Source of the DNA: Cryomorphaceae bacterium 1068
GTDB lineage: Bacteria; Bacteroidota; Bacteroidia; Flavobacteriales_D; Cryomorphaceae
Assembly: GCA_027214385.1 (NCBI GenBank)
Contig: JAPVXR010000002.1
Location: 1-64,000 of the forward strand
DNA: 64,000 nucleotides
Direction of reading: 5' to 3'
Below are positions 36,313-45,634 of this stretch, piece after piece (the stretch's first letter is position 1; every line of letters begins with the position of its first letter). The notes below the pieces were generated by a model that was given only the letters and a program-made list of their open reading frames with translations, was not told where the DNA came from and did not search any database. A program made the position numbers and the translations under genes.

Positions 36313-37034
36313 TTCCTCTTGGTGATTTTCATTGACATCGTAATGTTTTCGACAGGTCTGGCGCGGCCATCCGTTTTTACCGCAGCAATCGAATCTATGA
36401 TATTCAAACCTTCGATTACTTCACCAAATACGGTGTATTGCCCATCCAAATGAGGCGTACCGCCAAGTTCGGCATAAGCTTTCTTTTGCCCTTCGCTGTA
36501 AGCAAAAGCATCTTCACCTGGTTTTGGCTTTTTCTGAGCGGCCATTCTCATGAGCGTGTTTTCGTCGACCGTTTTTCCTTGCACAATGTAAAATTGTGAT
36601 CCGGATGATTCTCGTTCGGGGTTTACAGCGTCTCCCTGTCTTGCTGCAGATAGGGCACCCTTTTTGTGTATGTAACGCGGATTGAACTCAGCAGGAATAG
36701 TATATCCAGGGCCTCCTGTTCCCAAAGCGGCGCCATCTTTTGCATCGAGGGAATTGGGATCACCACCCTGAATCATGAATGATTGGATCACTCGGTGAAA
36801 TAATAATCCATCATAGAATCCATCTTGGGCGAGTTTCAGAAAATTCTCTTTGTGAAGAGGAGTATCGTCGTAAAGTCGAACGATCATGTCACCATATTTG
36901 GTTGAAATGATAACCATTTCTTCCTTCTTTGCGTTTTTATCAAGTACGAAGGAAAGACTCAATATGCAGGTTGCCATTACTATAATGGGCAATAGGTAAC
37001 CGCTAAAAAACTTATCTCTATTTATAAAATTCAT
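36303..37034 (-). CDS. Cyclophilin-type peptidyl-prolyl isomerase, membrane-anchored or secreted
   Basis: 243 residues from ATG 37034 ([15 protein letters not shown]). A hydrophobic segment at about 11-29 ([19 protein letters not shown]) is a signal anchor or signal peptide. The cyclophilin domain follows, with [15 protein letters not shown] (Arg and Phe of the active site), [10 protein letters not shown] and [15 protein letters not shown]. An insertion of about 30 residues ([20 protein letters not shown]) lies before the HLDGQYT motif, as in other Bacteroidota members. Likely assists proline isomerisation in periplasmic proteins. Confidence 0.9.
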   Translation of the reverse strand: MNFINRDKFFSGYLLPIIVMATCILSLSFVLDKNAKKEEMVIISTKYGDMIVRLYDDTPLHKENFLKLAQDGFYDGLLFHRVIQSFMIQGGDPNSLDAKDGAALGTGGPGYTIPAEFNPRYIHKKGALSAARQGDAVNPERESSGSQFYIVQGKTVDENTLMRMAAQKKPKPGEDAFAYSEGQKKAYAELGGTPHLDGQYTVFGEVIEGLNIIDSIAAVKTDGRARPVENITMSMKITKRKWQ

Positions 37035-37041
37035 ACATTTG
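37034..37041 (+). promoter_or_regulatory. -7 box of the lipoprotein gene at 37078
   Basis: TACATTTG fits TAnnTTTG, with a 36-base leader to the ATG. It overlaps the start codon of the divergent cyclophilin gene by one base. Confidence 0.45.
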
Positions 37042-37077
37042 GCTGTCGTGGTAATCTGCGAAAATAACAAAGAACAA

Positions 37078-37467
37078 ATGAAAACCCGTCTTACTTACTT
37101 ATTTACCATTGTACTCTTAGGTTTTACTGCTATCTCTTGCAACCCCGAAGAGGACACCATCGCTGAAATAATTGTGGTCACTCCTGAAGGCTCAAGAGTA
37201 CCGGGAGCTGAGGTGAGAATGTTTGGACAAGGAACCATTGATGACGATCAGGTAGGAGACATCGCAATTGACAGGACTCAGTTTACCAATTCAAATGGAG
37301 TGGCGGAGTTTGATTATACAGACCAATACGAGCCGGGACAAAGTGGATTCGCCATTCTGGATGTAGAAATCACTTTCGAAACTCCTGACAGTACTGCTTT
37401 TGTAAATGGGATTATGAAAGTCGTTGAGGAAGAGACTACGACTAAAACGTTTGTTCTGGGTTCATAA
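37078..37467 (+). CDS. Small lipoprotein with a carboxypeptidase-regulatory-like fold
   Basis: 129 residues from ATG 37078 ([21 protein letters not shown]). Lipobox AISC after a clear signal peptide. The mature domain reads as a single beta-sandwich: [19 protein letters not shown], then [17 protein letters not shown], then [14 protein letters not shown], the pattern of CarboxypepD_reg-like or Ig-like adhesive domains. Function unknown. The 3' end overlaps the convergent 37442-37804 gene by 26 bp. Confidence 0.75.
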   Translation: MKTRLTYLFTIVLLGFTAISCNPEEDTIAEIIVVTPEGSRVPGAEVRMFGQGTIDDDQVGDIAIDRTQFTNSNGVAEFDYTDQYEPGQSGFAILDVEITFETPDSTAFVNGIMKVVEEETTTKTFVLGS

Positions 37468-37804
37468 ACAAACCTTCCTTCTCAAAGTATTCCACCACGG
37501 CTCTTCTCATTAGCTCTTTTTGATCCTTGTCGGATAGAAAAGGCAGGTTTTTAACCTTTTCAAAGTGAGGCCAACCTTCCTTATCGAGATGCGAAAATTC
37601 GTAATAGCCAAATGGTTCAAGCACCGTACAAATGGCAATGTGCATTAAATTGAGCTTCTCATCCTTCGAGAATTTTTCCACTCCCTTTCCCAGCTCTTGG
37701 ACGCCGATCAAGAATAGAATTGCTTCCAGATCTATTTCCTCACCAAAGCTATTCTCCAACTGAGAAACCACTTCTCTCCATCTTTTTTCGAATTCAAAAT
37801 CCAT
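37442..37804 (-). CDS. Conserved hypothetical protein
   Basis: 120 residues, acidic and helical, without a signal peptide or membrane segment. Recognisable features are an LFLIGVQELGKG segment near residues 30-41 and an HIAICTVLEPFGYYE segment near 55-69, followed by DKEGWPHFEKV. I recall the same kind of protein as an unnamed conserved protein across Bacteroidota; no function is known. It overlaps the neighbouring lipoprotein gene tail to tail and is divergent from the exonuclease gene with a 54-bp gap. Confidence 0.75.
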   Translation of the reverse strand: MDFEFEKRWREVVSQLENSFGEEIDLEAILFLIGVQELGKGVEKFSKDEKLNLMHIAICTVLEPFGYYEFSHLDKEGWPHFEKVKNLPFLSDKDQKELMRRAVVEYFEKEGLFMNPEQTF

Positions 37805-37858
37805 GCAACAAAGTTAGGGAATGACCCGGGGTTTTCACGAAAGTCTTAAATTAGACTT

Positions 37859-38578
37859 ATGCTAACTGAAATAGACCTTGAGAACATTCTTTTTTTGGAT
37901 ATAGAAACGGTACCTGCCGTCTATAACTTTAATGAGCTCGATGAATCGTGGCAAGAGCTGTGGTCAGGCAAAACGAGGTTTTTACAAGAAAGAGAATCCA
38001 AAAGCGCAGCCGAACTTTACGAAAGAGCAGGTATTTATGCCGAATTCGGAAAGATCATTTGCATCTCTACCGCTTTGTTTTATCAATCGGGTAGCGAGCA
38101 GAAACTCAGAGTGACGAGCTTTTATGGCAAAGACGAAAAAGCACTTTTGAGCGAATTTTTGGAAATGCTAAATAGATTCGACCGTGGTGGCGAAAAGTTT
38201 TTGTGTGGACATAATTCTAAGGAATTCGATATACCGTACATTGCAAGGCGATCTTTGATCAATGGATTAAAGCTGCCGAGACTAATTGATTTGGCAGGTA
38301 AAAAGCCATGGGAAGTGAAGCACTTGGATACGATGGATTTGTGGAAGTTCGGCGACTATAAGCACTTCACATCATTGAATCTCCTGGCCAAGCTATTTGA
38401 TGTTCCCACCCCAAAAGGAGACATTTCCGGCGCTGACGTCGGACGCGTGTTTTGGGAAGAGGACGACGACGAGCGAATTAGAGTCTATTGCGAAAAAGAT
38501 ACGGTGACTGTTGCCCGTTTAATGCAACGCTTCAGAAATATGGAGATCATTCACGATGACTACATTGAAATGGTTTAG
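37859..38578 (+). CDS. Predicted 3'-5' exonuclease, PolB-like DEDD family
   Basis: 239 residues. DEDD-type exonuclease fold: LFLDIETVPA (Asp-x-Glu, motif I) near residues 12-21, GHNSKEFDIPYIARRSL (motif II) near 120, and YCEKDTVTVARLMQRF (motif III) near 214. Belongs to the stand-alone PolB-exonuclease-like group (DNA_pol_B_exo2). The nucleic-acid substrate in the cell is not known; a DNA-repair role is plausible. Its last 23 bp overlap the start of the next gene. Confidence 0.88.
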   Translation: MLTEIDLENILFLDIETVPAVYNFNELDESWQELWSGKTRFLQERESKSAAELYERAGIYAEFGKIICISTALFYQSGSEQKLRVTSFYGKDEKALLSEFLEMLNRFDRGGEKFLCGHNSKEFDIPYIARRSLINGLKLPRLIDLAGKKPWEVKHLDTMDLWKFGDYKHFTSLNLLAKLFDVPTPKGDISGADVGRVFWEEDDDERIRVYCEKDTVTVARLMQRFRNMEIIHDDYIEMV

Positions 38579-39083
38579 TCTTTCGATTGCCCTATTCTTC
38601 CTAGCTTCTTGCGCTCAGGTGGAAGAGAACATGGAAAAGAACAGTGAAGAAGTTCTTATTGAAAGCTCCGGATTCTTTCGTGGGTATAAAATGGGCTGGA
38701 CTACAGATAGCCTACAGGCCAATGAAAAATGGAATCCGGTGGTTTCTAATGATAGCACCATCGAGTACAAGGAGGAAGTGGTGATAATGGATGACACCGT
38801 TATACTGCAATCCTATTTAGCCTTTGATGCTTATGGTCTCTTCGAGGTACAAGTCGATGTTTTTATCGATGATGACACCCTATCTGATGACATAATAGAC
38901 CAATGGTCAACGATATTATCCAGACCATTTGGAGAAGCCGAAAACCTTCTTTCCTCCAAGCGATGGACGACTTTTAGCAAGTCCAACAATACGGTGGAAA
39001 TCACGTTGAGCCAAGAGCGAAATAGAGAGAACCGAAAATTTATTAGCTTAAATTATCTCGAGCCACTGGATGACGAATACTGA
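38556..39083 (+). CDS. Hypothetical lipoprotein
   Basis: 175 residues. Signal peptide with lipobox (LFFLASC at about 13-19), then an acidic mature part with no recognised domain. The RGYKMGWTTDSLQANEKW segment and alternating short strands suggest a compact beta-rich fold. Overlaps both neighbours on the same strand, by 23 bp upstream and 14 bp downstream, so all three genes are probably one transcript. No function assigned. Confidence 0.75.
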   Translation: MTTLKWFSLSIALFFLASCAQVEENMEKNSEEVLIESSGFFRGYKMGWTTDSLQANEKWNPVVSNDSTIEYKEEVVIMDDTVILQSYLAFDAYGLFEVQVDVFIDDDTLSDDIIDQWSTILSRPFGEAENLLSSKRWTTFSKSNNTVEITLSQERNRENRKFISLNYLEPLDDEY

Positions 39084-40755
39084 CAATCTTCTTGATATTC
39101 GCAATCTGGAAGTGGCCTTCCCTGATGAAGAGCGAAATTTCAATACCGTACTTAAAGGCATCAATCTTTCTCTTCGAAAGGGTGAAACACTTGGTATTGT
39201 GGGTGAATCAGGTTCAGGAAAAAGTCTGACCTCATTAGCCATTATGGGCTTACTGCCTTCAAATGCAAGAGTCCAAAAGGGTGAAATTCTTTTCGGAGTG
39301 CCCAATAAGAGAGTAGACTTACTCCATCTTAAGTCAGAAAAAGAATTTCAAAAGATTCGCGGAAATAGGATTTCGATGATCTTTCAAGAACCAATGACCT
39401 CTCTCAATCCGGTTCAAAGATGTGGAGATCAAGTGGCTGAAGTGATTCTTTTGCATCGAAATTGCTCGAAAAAAGAAGCACACCAATCAGTTATTGCGCT
39501 ATTTGAGCGAGTAGAGTTACCTCGACCCGAAGAGATTTTTAATAGCTACCCACATCAAATTTCAGGAGGACAAAAACAGCGTGTCATGATAGCCATGGCA
39601 GTGGCCTGCGAACCCGAACTGATCATAGCAGATGAACCAACCACCGCTTTGGACGTAACCGTTCAAAAACGAATTTTGGAATTGCTCAGGGAGCTCTGTT
39701 CCGAGAACAATAGCGGGTTGATTTTTATCACCCATGACTTGGGCGTTGTAAGTGAGATTGCCGATCGAGTTTTGGTCATGTATCAGGGTGAAGTAGTGGA
39801 AGAAGGAGAGGTCAAAACAATTTTAAATTCACCTAAAGAGTCATACACCAAAGCGCTTTTGGCTTGTCGGCCCAAGTTGAGCAATAATCCCAAGCGATTA
39901 CCTGTGGTCTCAGATTTTTTGGGAGATAGCGCCAAACGTGAGACTCCTCAAAAACAGCAGACAAGTTCTCATGAAATAATTTTGATAGCCGACAATCTTG
40001 GTGTTCATTTTCCTTTAAAACAAAGTGGCAAAAATGCCCCCGCCTATTTAAAGGCGGTGGACAACGTCAGCTTTGAGGTGAAGCTTGGAGAAACGCTCGG
40101 ACTTGTGGGCGAATCAGGTTGCGGAAAGAGCACTCTAGGGAGAACTTTGGTGGGATTGCAAGAGGCGCATTTGGGAGAAGCCATTTATGAGGAAGTCCAA
40201 ATAGCAGGAAGGGGAATAAAGTTCCCTTCTAGGTTTCGAAGAAAGATTCAAATCATTTTTCAAGATCCTTACTCCTCACTCAACCCTGGTAAAACAGTTG
40301 AAGAGGCCCTTACTGAGCCGCTCATGGTGCACGGCTTAGTCAAGTCAAAATCTGACCGAAGCAAAAGGATATATGATATTCTTGACAAAGTTGGCTTACC
40401 ATCAACAGCAGCTAAAAAATACCCGCACCAATTTTCCGGTGGTCAGCGGCAACGCATATGTATCGCACGAACGCTGATGGTGGAGCCTGAGTTTATTATC
40501 TGCGATGAGAGTGTCTCAGCTTTAGATGTTTCGGTGCAAGCAAAGGTGCTCAACCTGCTTAATGACTTGAAAGAAGAATTGAATTTAACCTACATTTTCA
40601 TCTCCCATGATCTTTCTGTGGTGAAGTATATGTCGGATAGGATTATCGTCATGAAGCATGGAAAAATTGAAGAAATGGGAGTTTCGGAACTGGTATATTC
40701 CAATCCAAAGTCAGCCTATACACGCTCACTAATTGAATCAATTCCACAATTGTAA
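39070..40755 (+). CDS. Fused oligopeptide/dipeptide ABC transporter ATPase (DppD-DppF type)
   Basis: 561 residues with two ABC domains in tandem. Domain 1 (about 6-270): Walker A GESGSGKS at 45-52, signature ISGGQKQR, Walker B LIIADEPTTALD. Domain 2 (about 300-560): Walker A GESGCGKS near 347-354, signature FSGGQRQR, Walker B FIICDESVSALD. Each domain looks catalytically complete. The order and the segment after each signature resemble YejF and DppD/DppF of peptide importers. No permease or binding-protein genes are adjacent, so partners are encoded elsewhere. Confidence 0.92.
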   Translation: MTNTDNLLDIRNLEVAFPDEERNFNTVLKGINLSLRKGETLGIVGESGSGKSLTSLAIMGLLPSNARVQKGEILFGVPNKRVDLLHLKSEKEFQKIRGNRISMIFQEPMTSLNPVQRCGDQVAEVILLHRNCSKKEAHQSVIALFERVELPRPEEIFNSYPHQISGGQKQRVMIAMAVACEPELIIADEPTTALDVTVQKRILELLRELCSENNSGLIFITHDLGVVSEIADRVLVMYQGEVVEEGEVKTILNSPKESYTKALLACRPKLSNNPKRLPVVSDFLGDSAKRETPQKQQTSSHEIILIADNLGVHFPLKQSGKNAPAYLKAVDNVSFEVKLGETLGLVGESGCGKSTLGRTLVGLQEAHLGEAIYEEVQIAGRGIKFPSRFRRKIQIIFQDPYSSLNPGKTVEEALTEPLMVHGLVKSKSDRSKRIYDILDKVGLPSTAAKKYPHQFSGGQRQRICIARTLMVEPEFIICDESVSALDVSVQAKVLNLLNDLKEELNLTYIFISHDLSVVKYMSDRIIVMKHGKIEEMGVSELVYSNPKSAYTRSLIESIPQL

Positions 40756-40824
40756 ATTGCGAAAAAAGCGGAATAGGACTTCGATAAAACCAAAATCAAT
40801 CCATTCATTTAGTCAAGGATATCA

Positions 40825-41562
40825 ATGGCCAAATTTGAGTTTAAAGAAATTGACCAAGAAGGCGAAGAGACATTAAAGTCTATAGGAGAAGCCAAGCTCT
40901 TTAATAGATGGATGTTCCATGAAATCGAGCCTTTCAACCGAGGAAAGGTGATGGAGATCGGCAGCGGCGTAGGAAATATATCTGAGTTTTTTCTGGAAGG
41001 CGGATATGATATCACTCTGTCTGATATCCGCGAAAACTATTGCGGCTACTTAGAGGGCAAGTTCATGAAGTACGACAATCTCAGTGGAATAGTCAAAATG
41101 GACGCCGAGCGACAGGACTTTGATGAGGTATACAAAGAACATATTGGTAAGTACGATTCTGTATTTTCTCTGAATGTGGTGGAGCATATTGCAGATGATC
41201 AATTAGCTATAATCAACGCGGCTAAGCTTTTAAAAAAGGGTGGTACGCTGACAATTTTAGTTCCTGCATATCAAACCCTTTTTAACAGTATAGACAAGGG
41301 CTTGGACCATTACCGCCGCTACAATAAAAAATCGCTGACTGAGCTGATGTTGAATGCCAATCTCCATATAGAACACAATCAATATTTCAATTTTATGGGA
41401 ATTCCGGGGTGGTATATATCAGGGTTGATCACCAAACAAAGAACCGTTGGCAGCGGCCAAATGAAGTTGTACAACTTAGGCGTACCCCTTTTTAAGGTTT
41501 TGGATAAAGTCCTGCTAAAGCGAATAGGCCTTTCAGTCATTGCCGTCGGTAGGAAAGTCTAG
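40825..41562 (+). CDS. Class I SAM-dependent methyltransferase
   Basis: 245 residues. SAM-binding motif VMEIGSGVGNISEFFLEGG at about 47-65, acidic strand end DIRENY, and the post-motif SLNVVEHIADDQLAI. C-terminal part has LTILVPAYQTLFNSIDKGLDHYRRYNKKSL, typical of methyltransferases next to polysaccharide or glycolipid genes in this phylum. The substrate is unknown. A decayed family 2 glycosyltransferase lies tail to tail, and its residual stop codon overlaps this gene's stop, which suggests the two once belonged to one locus. Confidence 0.87.
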   Translation: MAKFEFKEIDQEGEETLKSIGEAKLFNRWMFHEIEPFNRGKVMEIGSGVGNISEFFLEGGYDITLSDIRENYCGYLEGKFMKYDNLSGIVKMDAERQDFDEVYKEHIGKYDSVFSLNVVEHIADDQLAIINAAKLLKKGGTLTILVPAYQTLFNSIDKGLDHYRRYNKKSLTELMLNANLHIEHNQYFNFMGIPGWYISGLITKQRTVGSGQMKLYNLGVPLFKVLDKVLLKRIGLSVIAVGRKV

Positions 41563-41769
41563 CTAAAAAGATTGTATTTCAGAATACAATAGATAGCCCT
41601 CATCCCGTCTTTCCAGCTTATTTTCATGCCTTCCTCAAAGGTTTTGCCATAAAGCGCGAACCAGATACTAATACTGCTCTGCCCTCTGCGACGGACTTTA
41701 GGATTTTATTTGATCTAAAATCAGTTCAATAGTCTTGCCTTCGTTGTAGTCAGGGATGCCGAAATTCAT
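41559..41769 (-). pseudogene. Remnant of a family 2 glycosyltransferase (DPM1-like)
   Basis: Two fragments of one gene, both on the minus strand. 41769-41698 encodes MNFGIPDYNEGKTIELILDQ and ends in a stop, resembling the start of GT2 enzymes (I-x-P-x-YNEGKTI-x2-IL). 41702-41559, in another frame, encodes a tail with ALYGKTFEEGMKISWKDG followed by MRAIYCILKYNLF, resembling the C-terminal end of dolichyl-phosphate-mannose-synthase-like GT2 proteins. About 150-200 central codons are missing, so the gene is dead. It lies downstream of scoB and tail to tail with the methyltransferase gene. Confidence 0.6.
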
Positions 41770-41782
41770 AAAATGATCGGCT

Positions 41783-42439
41783 CTAGCTAATGATCTTTAC
41801 GTCTTCCGGAACGATAAGCTTGCCTTCGGTTTTTGCTTGGACCTCTTCTACTGTGACTCCAGGCGCTAATTCTCGCAAAATAAAGCCACCATCGGGATCG
41901 ATGTCCAAAACAGCTAAATCTGTCATTATTCGTTTTACGCACTTTACACCTGTCAGCGGGAGGGAGCAATTTTTGAGAAGTTTACTTTCACCAGCTTTAT
42001 TGGTGTGAGTCATGGCTACAATGATGTTTTCAGCAGAAGCCACCAAATCCATCGCACCGCCCATCCCTTTTACCATTTTGCCCGGTATTTTCCAGTTGGC
42101 GATGTCCCCGTTTTGAGAAACTTCCATTGCACCAAGCACGGTGAGCTGGACGTGTTGGCCACGGATCATCGCAAAGCTGGTAGCAGAGTCAAAGAAAGAA
42201 GCACCCTTTTGAGCAGTGATGGTTTGCTTTCCGGCATTGATGAGGTCAGCGTCTTCTTCTCCCTCGATGGGAAAAGGGCCCATCCCGAGAATGCCGTTCT
42301 CTGATTGAAACTCAACCGAAATTCCATCGGGAACATAGTTTGCAACGAGAGTAGGAATACCTATTCCAAGGTTAACATAGAATCCATCTTCCAGTTCCTG
42401 AGCAATTCGTTTTGCAATACCGATTTTATCGAGAGCCAT
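41783..42439 (-). CDS. scoB: 3-oxoacid CoA-transferase subunit B
   Basis: 218 residues. With ScoA forms the succinyl-CoA:3-ketoacid CoA-transferase that activates acetoacetate. The catalytic glutamate is in [11 protein letters not shown] (about residues 40-50); the [13 protein letters not shown] start and [17 protein letters not shown] are typical. Follows scoA by 2 bp, a clear two-gene operon. Succinyl-CoA as the donor is inferred from the family. Confidence 0.94.
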   Translation of the reverse strand: MALDKIGIAKRIAQELEDGFYVNLGIGIPTLVANYVPDGISVEFQSENGILGMGPFPIEGEEDADLINAGKQTITAQKGASFFDSATSFAMIRGQHVQLTVLGAMEVSQNGDIANWKIPGKMVKGMGGAMDLVASAENIIVAMTHTNKAGESKLLKNCSLPLTGVKCVKRIMTDLAVLDIDPDGGFILRELAPGVTVEEVQAKTEGKLIVPEDVKIIS

Positions 42440-42441
42440 GG

Positions 42442-43143
42442 TTAATTTGATTTTGGTGTCACCGTTCTTTGTTCAATGCGCTTTTCGAATTTCTCCCCTT
42501 GGAAGATACGTTGGACGAAAATTCCCGGAGTATGAATTTCATTGGGATCCAATTCGCCGGCAGGCACCAATTCTTCCACTTCAGCTATAGTGATCTTTCC
42601 CGCCATAGCCATCATGGGATTGAAATTGCGAGCTGTAGCCTTAAAGATCAGATTTCCTTCGGTATCTCCTTTCCAAGCTTTTACGATGGCAAAGTCAGGG
42701 TCGAAGCTGTGCTCGAGAATATGCATCTTGCCGTTAAATTCACGAACCTCTTTTCCTTCAGCTACTTCAGTCCCGTAGCCGGCAGGGGTAAAAAATGCCG
42801 GAATTCCAGCACCTGTTGCGCGGCATCTTTCAGCCAAGGTTCCCTGAGGAATCAACTCTACCTCTAGCTCACCACTGAGCATTTGCCTTTCAAATTCCTT
42901 GTTTTCTCCTACGTAAGAAGAGATCATTTTCTTGATCTGCTTTTTCTTTAAAAGGAGCCCCAAACCGAAGTCATCTACACCCGCGTTATTCGAGATACAA
43001 GTGAGGCCATTTATAGAAGTCTCAGAGAGTGCACCAATGCAGTTTTCGGGAATACCGCACAGGCCAAAACCGCCGAGCATAATAGTCATATCTGAGGCAA
43101 TGCCTTCAATAGCTTCCTCAGCATTTTTAACCACTTTATTCAT
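42442..43143 (-). CDS. scoA: 3-oxoacid CoA-transferase subunit A
   Basis: 233 residues. The CoA-binding signature [15 protein letters not shown] is at about residues 22-36, followed by [14 protein letters not shown] and [18 protein letters not shown]. Normal length for the A subunit. The downstream scoB has the catalytic glutamate. Upstream lies PBP1A with only a 16-bp gap, but the functions are unrelated and a promoter was not recognised. Confidence 0.94.
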   Translation of the reverse strand: MNKVVKNAEEAIEGIASDMTIMLGGFGLCGIPENCIGALSETSINGLTCISNNAGVDDFGLGLLLKKKQIKKMISSYVGENKEFERQMLSGELEVELIPQGTLAERCRATGAGIPAFFTPAGYGTEVAEGKEVREFNGKMHILEHSFDPDFAIVKAWKGDTEGNLIFKATARNFNPMMAMAGKITIAEVEELVPAGELDPNEIHTPGIFVQRIFQGEKFEKRIEQRTVTPKSN

Positions 43144-43159
43144 GGAAATTTAATTTTGG

Positions 43160-45580
43160 CTACCAAGATAAGCCTTCTGATGAATCGAATATATTCTGCT
43201 TTCGCGCATACTTTTCGCAATCGAGTTCTATACTGATACCTTCGGGCTTATCAAAGTCTCCTTGAGAGATATCCAAACTTTCATCGGCATAAACAGCTTT
43301 CATATAAAAGCCCCAAATCGGCAAAGCCATATTCGTACCCATTCCCAGAGTTAAACTTCGAAAGTGGACACTACGGTCTTCAGCACCGACCCATACACCT
43401 GTTACTAAATCTGGAGTTAACCCAATAAACCAACCATCAGATTGGTTTTGAGTGGTACCTGTTTTACCTGCAATTTTTAAATCACGATCAAGCCCGTCAT
43501 AATCTCTGCCTGGCAAGTCCATTTTTAATCGGACGGCCGTACCTAAGCTCCTTCCTTCGTGCTCATTGTATACACCATCAACTGTTCCTTCCATCAAGCT
43601 TAGCATGGTATAGGCTGTTTTTTCATCCAGTGCTTCATTGGTTTCTGGCTCCATGCTGTATACGGTTTTCCCATTCTTGTCTTCAATCCGCATAATGTAG
43701 ATTGGTTTTACATGTACGCCCATATTGGCGAATGTGGCATTGGCCGATGTGATTTCCATCAATGAAAGATCCGCTACACCAAAGCACTGAGAAACTACCG
43801 GCTTCATTTCGCTTTCAATTCCCAGGTCTCGCGCGAGTTTAATGACTGCTTCCGGCCCGAATTGCTTCATTACCCAAGCCGTAACGGTATTTACCGAGTT
43901 GGCCAGACCCCATTTTAAGGAAACCAAATAACCATAATCTCTTCCGGGGTCATGCGGGGTATAATCTTCTTGGAGGTTGAAAGTCCCTTTTCGGAAAGTC
44001 GTTGGCACTTTCGGAATTTCATAACACGGGGAGTAGCCTTCACGAATAGCTGTGGCGTAAACGAAGGGTTTAAAGGTAGAGCCCACCTGTCGTTTACCTT
44101 GCTTAACGTGATCGTATTGGAAGTGTTTGTAGTCGTTTCCACCCACCCAGGCTTTCACAAAACCGGTCTTTGGATCAATGCTCACCAATCCCGCCTGCAA
44201 AATGCTTTTGTAGTAAAGTACACTATCCATAGGGGTCATCACGGTGTCGATTTCTCCTTGCCAGGAGAATACCTTCATTGGAAACTCTTTATTCCTGAAA
44301 ATTACTTCAACACTGTCTTTTGGTACGGCTTTCCACATCTCTTCACAGTCTGCAGACGTGCAGTGATAGTGAGCGTGACCTTCAAATTCGGTTTCTTCAA
44401 TATTGACTCTTCGGTGGCAATTCGGACATTCTTTACCGCTCATTATGCGATAGCGCTCGGTTCTTCTCATGGCCGCTCGCTCAATTCGGTCTATTTCGTC
44501 AGAGGTCAGGTCATTTGAGAAAGGAGGATTTCGGTATTTGGCAATGTCATTCCAAAAATCATCCTGAAGCTCTCCTCCAAGGTGTTTTTCCACCGCCTCT
44601 TCAGCATAGGTCTGCATTCTTGAGTCGATGGTTGTATAGATCTTCAATCCGTCACGATAGATGCTGTAAGGGGTTCCATCCGCTTTGGAATAAATCAAGT
44701 TTCCTTTATCGTCTTTTTCAGACAGAAGAGTTTTTAGCTCTCCTCGCAAAACTTCACGGAAGTATGGTGCGAGACCTTCTTGGTGATCGATACTCTGTAC
44801 ATCAAGGTTAAGGGGAAGTGCAGAGAGTGAGTCGTATTCTGTACGGGTTAAAAATTCATTTCGAACCATCTGACTCAATACGACATTTCTTCTGTCGAGG
44901 GTTAACTCGGGCCGACGCAGTGGATTGTAAAGAGCAGGGTTTTTTGCCATTCCTACCAGCATTGCAGCTTCTTCAATTTGAAGCGAATCAGGGGTCCTAT
45001 TGAAATAGACATTCGCAGCTGAGCGGATACCAACAGCTTGGTTGATCCAATCGAACTTGTTTAAATAGAGTGTGAGAATCTCTTGTTTCGTGTACCGCTT
45101 CTCCAGTTCTACAGCTATGATCCATTCCTGAAATTTCTGGAATACTCGTTTGATTCCATTGCCGGGTTCTTCGGTAAAGAGCATTTTGGCCAGCTGCTGA
45201 GTAATGGTACTGGCGCCACCTTTTGAACCGAGGTAGACACCCGCTCGGGCGGTACCTTTGAGGTCGATACCCGAATGCTCGTAAAATCGCTCATCTTCTG
45301 TGGCGATCAAGGCTTTGACCAAAGCGGGTGTGAGCTCTTCAAATTCTGCATTCGTTCGGTTTTCTAAATAGAAACGCCCAAGGATCTCGCCGTCTGCAGA
45401 AAGAACTTGGGTTGCTAGATTCGTCTTGGGATTTGCCAAAGCGGTAGTGTCGGGCAAGTCACTATTCGCCGCAAAATAGAGGAGAGCAGCCAAGATGATT
45501 ATTGGCGAAAGCCCAAGAAGCCAAAGCAAAAAAACCGCGCGTTTCCGCACTTTTTCATTTTCCGGATGAGTCTCTGTCAT
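43160..45580 (-). CDS. Penicillin-binding protein 1A (bifunctional peptidoglycan synthase)
   Basis: 806 residues. One membrane anchor (about 14-37), glycosyltransferase family 51 domain (about 55-235; EDERFYEHSGID, STITQQLAK), and transpeptidase domain (about 310-740; STFK with nucleophile Ser501, NSVNTVTAW, AGKTGTTQNQSDGWFIG). The oddity is a four-cysteine segment between the two domains, CPNCHRRVNIEE through HYHCTSADC, Cys385, Cys388, Cys407 and Cys412, looking like a zinc ribbon in a protein that lies mostly in the periplasm. I do not remember it in typical flavobacterial PBP1A. The operon continues from holB, ricT-like and gldH. Confidence 0.93.
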   Translation of the reverse strand: MTETHPENEKVRKRAVFLLWLLGLSPIIILAALLYFAANSDLPDTTALANPKTNLATQVLSADGEILGRFYLENRTNAEFEELTPALVKALIATEDERFYEHSGIDLKGTARAGVYLGSKGGASTITQQLAKMLFTEEPGNGIKRVFQKFQEWIIAVELEKRYTKQEILTLYLNKFDWINQAVGIRSAANVYFNRTPDSLQIEEAAMLVGMAKNPALYNPLRRPELTLDRRNVVLSQMVRNEFLTRTEYDSLSALPLNLDVQSIDHQEGLAPYFREVLRGELKTLLSEKDDKGNLIYSKADGTPYSIYRDGLKIYTTIDSRMQTYAEEAVEKHLGGELQDDFWNDIAKYRNPPFSNDLTSDEIDRIERAAMRRTERYRIMSGKECPNCHRRVNIEETEFEGHAHYHCTSADCEEMWKAVPKDSVEVIFRNKEFPMKVFSWQGEIDTVMTPMDSVLYYKSILQAGLVSIDPKTGFVKAWVGGNDYKHFQYDHVKQGKRQVGSTFKPFVYATAIREGYSPCYEIPKVPTTFRKGTFNLQEDYTPHDPGRDYGYLVSLKWGLANSVNTVTAWVMKQFGPEAVIKLARDLGIESEMKPVVSQCFGVADLSLMEITSANATFANMGVHVKPIYIMRIEDKNGKTVYSMEPETNEALDEKTAYTMLSLMEGTVDGVYNEHEGRSLGTAVRLKMDLPGRDYDGLDRDLKIAGKTGTTQNQSDGWFIGLTPDLVTGVWVGAEDRSVHFRSLTLGMGTNMALPIWGFYMKAVYADESLDISQGDFDKPEGISIELDCEKYARKQNIFDSSEGLSW

Positions 45581-45634
45581 CAGATTTAATTTGGGATTAA
45601 AACGTAGTTGTAGACATTACCTTGCCTAAAGGTC

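Noticed and set aside
43952-44518. Open frame of 188 codons on the plus strand
   Set aside because: Lies fully antisense to PBP1A, whose motifs are intact, and encodes no recognisable protein.
45057-45064. TTGTTTAA half-site in the PBP1A coding region
   Set aside because: No partner half-site at the 16-bp gap; an 8-mer is expected by chance in 64 kb.
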